Below, in pieces: positions 6,289 to 7,342 of a stretch of DNA of 7,342 bases (the stretch's first letter is position 1; each line of letters begins with the position of its first letter). The notes under the pieces are model-generated. The model saw nothing but the letters and a program-made list of their open reading frames with translations, was not told the DNA's origin and ran no database searches. Made by a program: the position numbers and the translations under genes. Source of the stretch: Desulfobulbaceae bacterium (GTDB lineage Bacteria > Desulfobacterota > Desulfobulbia > Desulfobulbales > Desulfurivibrionaceae). The stretch lies in contig DOZO01000033.1 of assembly GCA_003517965.1 (NCBI GenBank), forward strand, positions 570 through 7,911. Direction: 5' to 3'.

Positions 6289-6393
6289 ATGACACTCTTA
6301 ATACGGGCAGGTTGTTTTGCACCAGCGTCCCCTTCGACACTCTTCGTTGTGAAAATGATCTTGTCCCATTACCATATTTGGGCTACTTTGTAG
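6289..6393 (+). CDS. Possible 34-residue leader ORF ahead of the antitoxin
   Basis: ATG at 6289 has a good ribosome binding site (GGGAGG, 6277-6282). The 34-residue product begins MTLLIRAGCFAPASPS and has a hydrophobic middle (TLFVVKMILSH). It matches nothing I recognise. The stop TAG (6391-6393) lies inside a hairpin and 18 bp before the antitoxin ATG, so ribosomes finishing here could affect antitoxin translation. It could equally be chance or the remnant of a larger gene. Confidence 0.3.
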   Translation: MTLLIRAGCFAPASPSTLFVVKMILSHYHIWATL

Positions 6394-6396
6394 CTC
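6380..6396 (+). promoter_or_regulatory. Hairpin abutting the antitoxin ribosome binding site
   Basis: GGGCTAC (6380-6386) pairs with GTAGCTC (6390-6396) over 7 bp, including one G-U pair, around a TTT loop. The antitoxin ribosome binding site AAAGGAGG (6397-6404) begins at the next base, so the stem stacks against it without sequestering it. The stop of the 34-residue ORF is within the right arm, so translation of that ORF would open the hairpin. Confidence 0.45.
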
Positions 6397-6411
6397 AAAG
6401 GAGGAAAGATT

Positions 6412-6678
6412 ATGGCAGCCCTAAACTCTGTTGTTCGAGCAAGGATAGATGAACATATTAAACATGAAGCAGAGGCGGTGCTTGCTGCTATTGGCCTTAC
6501 TGCTTCCGATGCCTTCCGTATGCTGATGATGCGCATTGCAAAAGAAAAAGTTTTGCCATTTGAGCCACTCGCTCCCAATGATGAAACCATACAGGCCATG
6601 AAAGCAGCACGGCGTGGTGAACTCGTTTCCGCCGGTGCTCCCAGCAACCTTCTTGAGAGCCTTAATGCGCGAGGTTAG
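6412..6678 (+). CDS. dinJ: DinJ/RelB-family antitoxin
   Basis: Antitoxin of a type II toxin-antitoxin pair; it neutralises the downstream YafQ-type RNase and normally represses its own operon. It has 88 aa, matching the family. The ribbon-helix-helix DNA-binding part covers about residues 5-45, with VVRARIDEHIKHEAEAVLAA then GLTASDAFRMLMMRIAKEK. LPFEPLAPN (48-56) follows, in the same place as LPF in E. coli DinJ. The remaining residues form the toxin-wrapping tail. The start is well supported by AAAGGAGG (6397-6404), 7 nt upstream. Its last 14 bases overlap the toxin start, the usual translational coupling in such modules. The symbol is by family resemblance to E. coli dinJ, not proven orthology. 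Confidence 0.92.
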   Translation: MAALNSVVRARIDEHIKHEAEAVLAAIGLTASDAFRMLMMRIAKEKVLPFEPLAPNDETIQAMKAARRGELVSAGAPSNLLESLNARG

Positions 6679-6934
6679 ATACACCGGTCGTTTCAAGCGC
6701 GATTACAAACGGGAAAAATCGGGACGGCACGGCAAAACCATTGATGTCCTCCTGATGGAGGTTATCAATCTTCTTGCTGCGGATGAACCATTACCCTACC
6801 ATAACTTTGATCATCCTCTGTCAGGTGAATGGGCCGATCATCGGGACTGCCATATCAAGCCGGATTTGATCTTGATTTATCGGAAACCGGATGTCGAACA
6901 TCTCGACTTGGTTCGTCTCGGTTCTCATAGCTAA
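6665..6934 (+). CDS. yafQ: YafQ-family mRNA-interferase toxin
   Basis: RelE-superfamily RNase that cleaves mRNA on the ribosome; paired with the overlapping antitoxin. It has 89 aa. The ATG at 6665 is chosen over the upstream in-frame start at 6614 because the family begins at the (E)VRYTGRFKRDYK segment; the gene then overlaps the antitoxin by 14 bp. Family residues are visible: H50 in DHPLSG, D61 and H63 in RDCHIKPD, D67, and H88 near the end, equivalent to H50, H63, D67 and H87 of E. coli YafQ. Two differences stand out. L68 replaces the tryptophan that follows D67 in E. coli, and the protein stops at GSHS, lacking the short tail with a conserved phenylalanine (E. coli F91). I believe those positions contribute to activity, so the toxin may be weakened. 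Confidence 0.92.
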   Translation: MREVRYTGRFKRDYKREKSGRHGKTIDVLLMEVINLLAADEPLPYHNFDHPLSGEWADHRDCHIKPDLILIYRKPDVEHLDLVRLGSHS

Positions 6935-6985
6935 ATGGGACTATGATTTACCAAGGTAGCACTCAACTGGGGGCACCTGAAGGCT

Positions 6986-7093
6986 GGTTCAGGTTAGAGT
7001 TTCGGACATTCTTCAGTTAGACTTTTGGCCAAAGGAATTACCGTAAAGTTTTGTGAGTTAGGGGTGCAAATGTCCGAAAGTCTAACCTGACCC
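6986..7093. repeat. Imperfect 25-bp inverted repeat downstream of the toxin gene
   Basis: The left arm 6986-7010 and right arm 7069-7093 match in inverted orientation at 23 of 25 positions; the core on the left is CAGGTTAGAGTTTCGGACAT. They are separated by 58 bp. A further partial copy, CAGTTAGACTTTTGG (7014-7028), lies just inside the left arm in the same orientation. No reading frame of note occupies the space. The structure could fold as a cruciform or mark element ends, or act as a large hairpin at the end of the TA transcript. Confidence 0.7.
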
Positions 7094-7155
7094 TGTAGTT
7101 CCCTGTAGTTCCGCGAAAGTCTAACCTGACCCTGTAGTTCGTGACCCTGTAGTTC
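7075..7155. repeat. Direct repeat cluster (27-bp exact copies plus CCCTGTAGTT units)
   Basis: A 27-bp sequence beginning CGAAAGTCTAACCTGACC is present exactly twice, at 7075-7101 and 7114-7140, with a 39-bp period. The submotif CCCTGTAGTT occurs four times (7091-7100, 7101-7110, 7130-7139 and 7145-7154), including one head-to-tail pair. The unit count and spacing are too irregular for a CRISPR array. The cluster's right end meets the broken 3' end of an antitoxin-like gene. Confidence 0.75.
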
Positions 7156-7156
7156 C

Positions 7157-7332
7157 CCCAAGATCGCGCGCGGATAGCCCCCGATACTCACGCCAGACTC
7201 GGATTTTGCTTCCCCCATCAAGAATGCGGTTCGCCATTTCGGCGGGAAGCAACTCCTCTTCGCCCGCCTCAAGCCGACGCTGAAAATTTTCAGGAAAACC
7301 AGAGGAAAACCAGGGACATTCCCGAATGGCAC
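7157..7332 (-). pseudogene. Broken HTH (XRE-type) antitoxin-like gene fragment
   Basis: On the minus strand, bases 7291 down to 7157 read ENFQRRLEAGEEELLPAE, then MANRILDGGSKIRVWREYRG and LSARDLG. This matches the lead-in to the helix-turn-helix in small antitoxins whose typical form is LLPAE..NR.L.GE.P.RVWREYRGLS...LA. The fragment stops inside the first HTH helix, where the repeat cluster begins, so the DNA-binding domain is missing; the frame runs on through repeat sequence to TAG at 7121-7123. At the 5' side an 11-bp tandem duplication (7292-7302 and 7303-7313) shifts the frame. Ignoring one copy joins the fragment to a GTG at 7330-7332, giving MPFGNVPGFPENFQRRL. A partner toxin gene, if any, would lie beyond the right edge. 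Confidence 0.6.
7292..7313. repeat. 11-bp tandem duplication in the broken antitoxin gene
   Basis: AGGAAAACCAG is present twice head to tail (7292-7302 and 7303-7313). The 11-bp length is not a multiple of three, so the duplication changes the reading frame of the antitoxin-like gene on the minus strand. It is a typical replication-slippage product. Confidence 0.85.
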
Positions 7333-7342
7333 TAGTTTAAGC

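Noticed and set aside
6108..6452. Plus-strand 114-codon frame in the spacer before the TA genes
   Set aside because: No ribosome binding site, no recognisable pattern, and it runs into the well-supported antitoxin gene in another frame.
6614..6664. Upstream extension of the toxin start
   Set aside because: It would overlap the antitoxin by 65 bp; the family start and usual short overlap fit the ATG at 6665.
6990..7128. GTTAGAC and GTCTAAC heptamers resembling integron attC core sites
   Set aside because: In attC the RYYYAAC box must precede GTTRRRY with paired inner boxes; here the order is reversed and inner boxes are absent, with no integrase seen.
7075..7155. CRISPR-like direct repeats
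   Set aside because: Only two full copies, with a 12-bp gap and internal sub-repeats; no spacer-sized unique sequence and no cas genes.

Overview
The window looks like chromosomal DNA from a Gram-negative bacterium. The best guess is a deltaproteobacterium / Desulfobacterota member of the Desulfobulbaceae kind. This rests on the long WD40-containing PstC, the style of PstS, a small Cys-rich protein of a type I associate with that group, and the mix of GC-rich genes with AT-rich spacers. The lineage is inference and was not tested.

Left half (1-3884, all minus strand): the start of a phosphate-specific transport operon in the order pstS (2886-3884), pstC (506-2728), pstA (489 to beyond the left edge). 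PstS is the periplasmic phosphate-binding protein. PstC and PstA are the membrane permeases, and both carry enlarged periplasmic parts. pstB and phoU would be expected beyond the left edge. A strong hairpin separates pstS from pstC. Upstream of pstS is a series of 11-bp-phased direct repeats (3968-4020) that looks like a lineage-specific Pho box, followed by a -10-like hexamer.

Middle (3885-4670): a divergent intergenic region leads to a small plus-strand Cys-rich protein (4248-4508). Next comes a 28-codon reading frame shaped like a signal peptide (4521-4607), which may be the severed start of an exported protein. Then follow inverted repeats and an AT-rich promoter region.

Right half (4671-7342): accessory DNA. 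It holds an AAA_14/DUF4143-type ATPase (4671-5975) with a possibly leaderless start. After a spacer without a convincing large gene comes a DinJ/YafQ-type toxin-antitoxin pair (6412-6934) with overlapping genes, preceded by a possible 34-residue leader ORF and a hairpin that abuts the antitoxin ribosome binding site. Short related repeats lie on both sides of the TA module. On the right they form a dense cluster (6986-7155) of direct and inverted copies. This cluster abuts the broken end of a second antitoxin-like gene, an HTH (XRE-type) fragment on the minus strand (7157-7332) that also carries a frameshifting 11-bp tandem duplication. Overall, a conserved phosphate-uptake operon sits beside a small, decaying, repeat-bounded accessory island.
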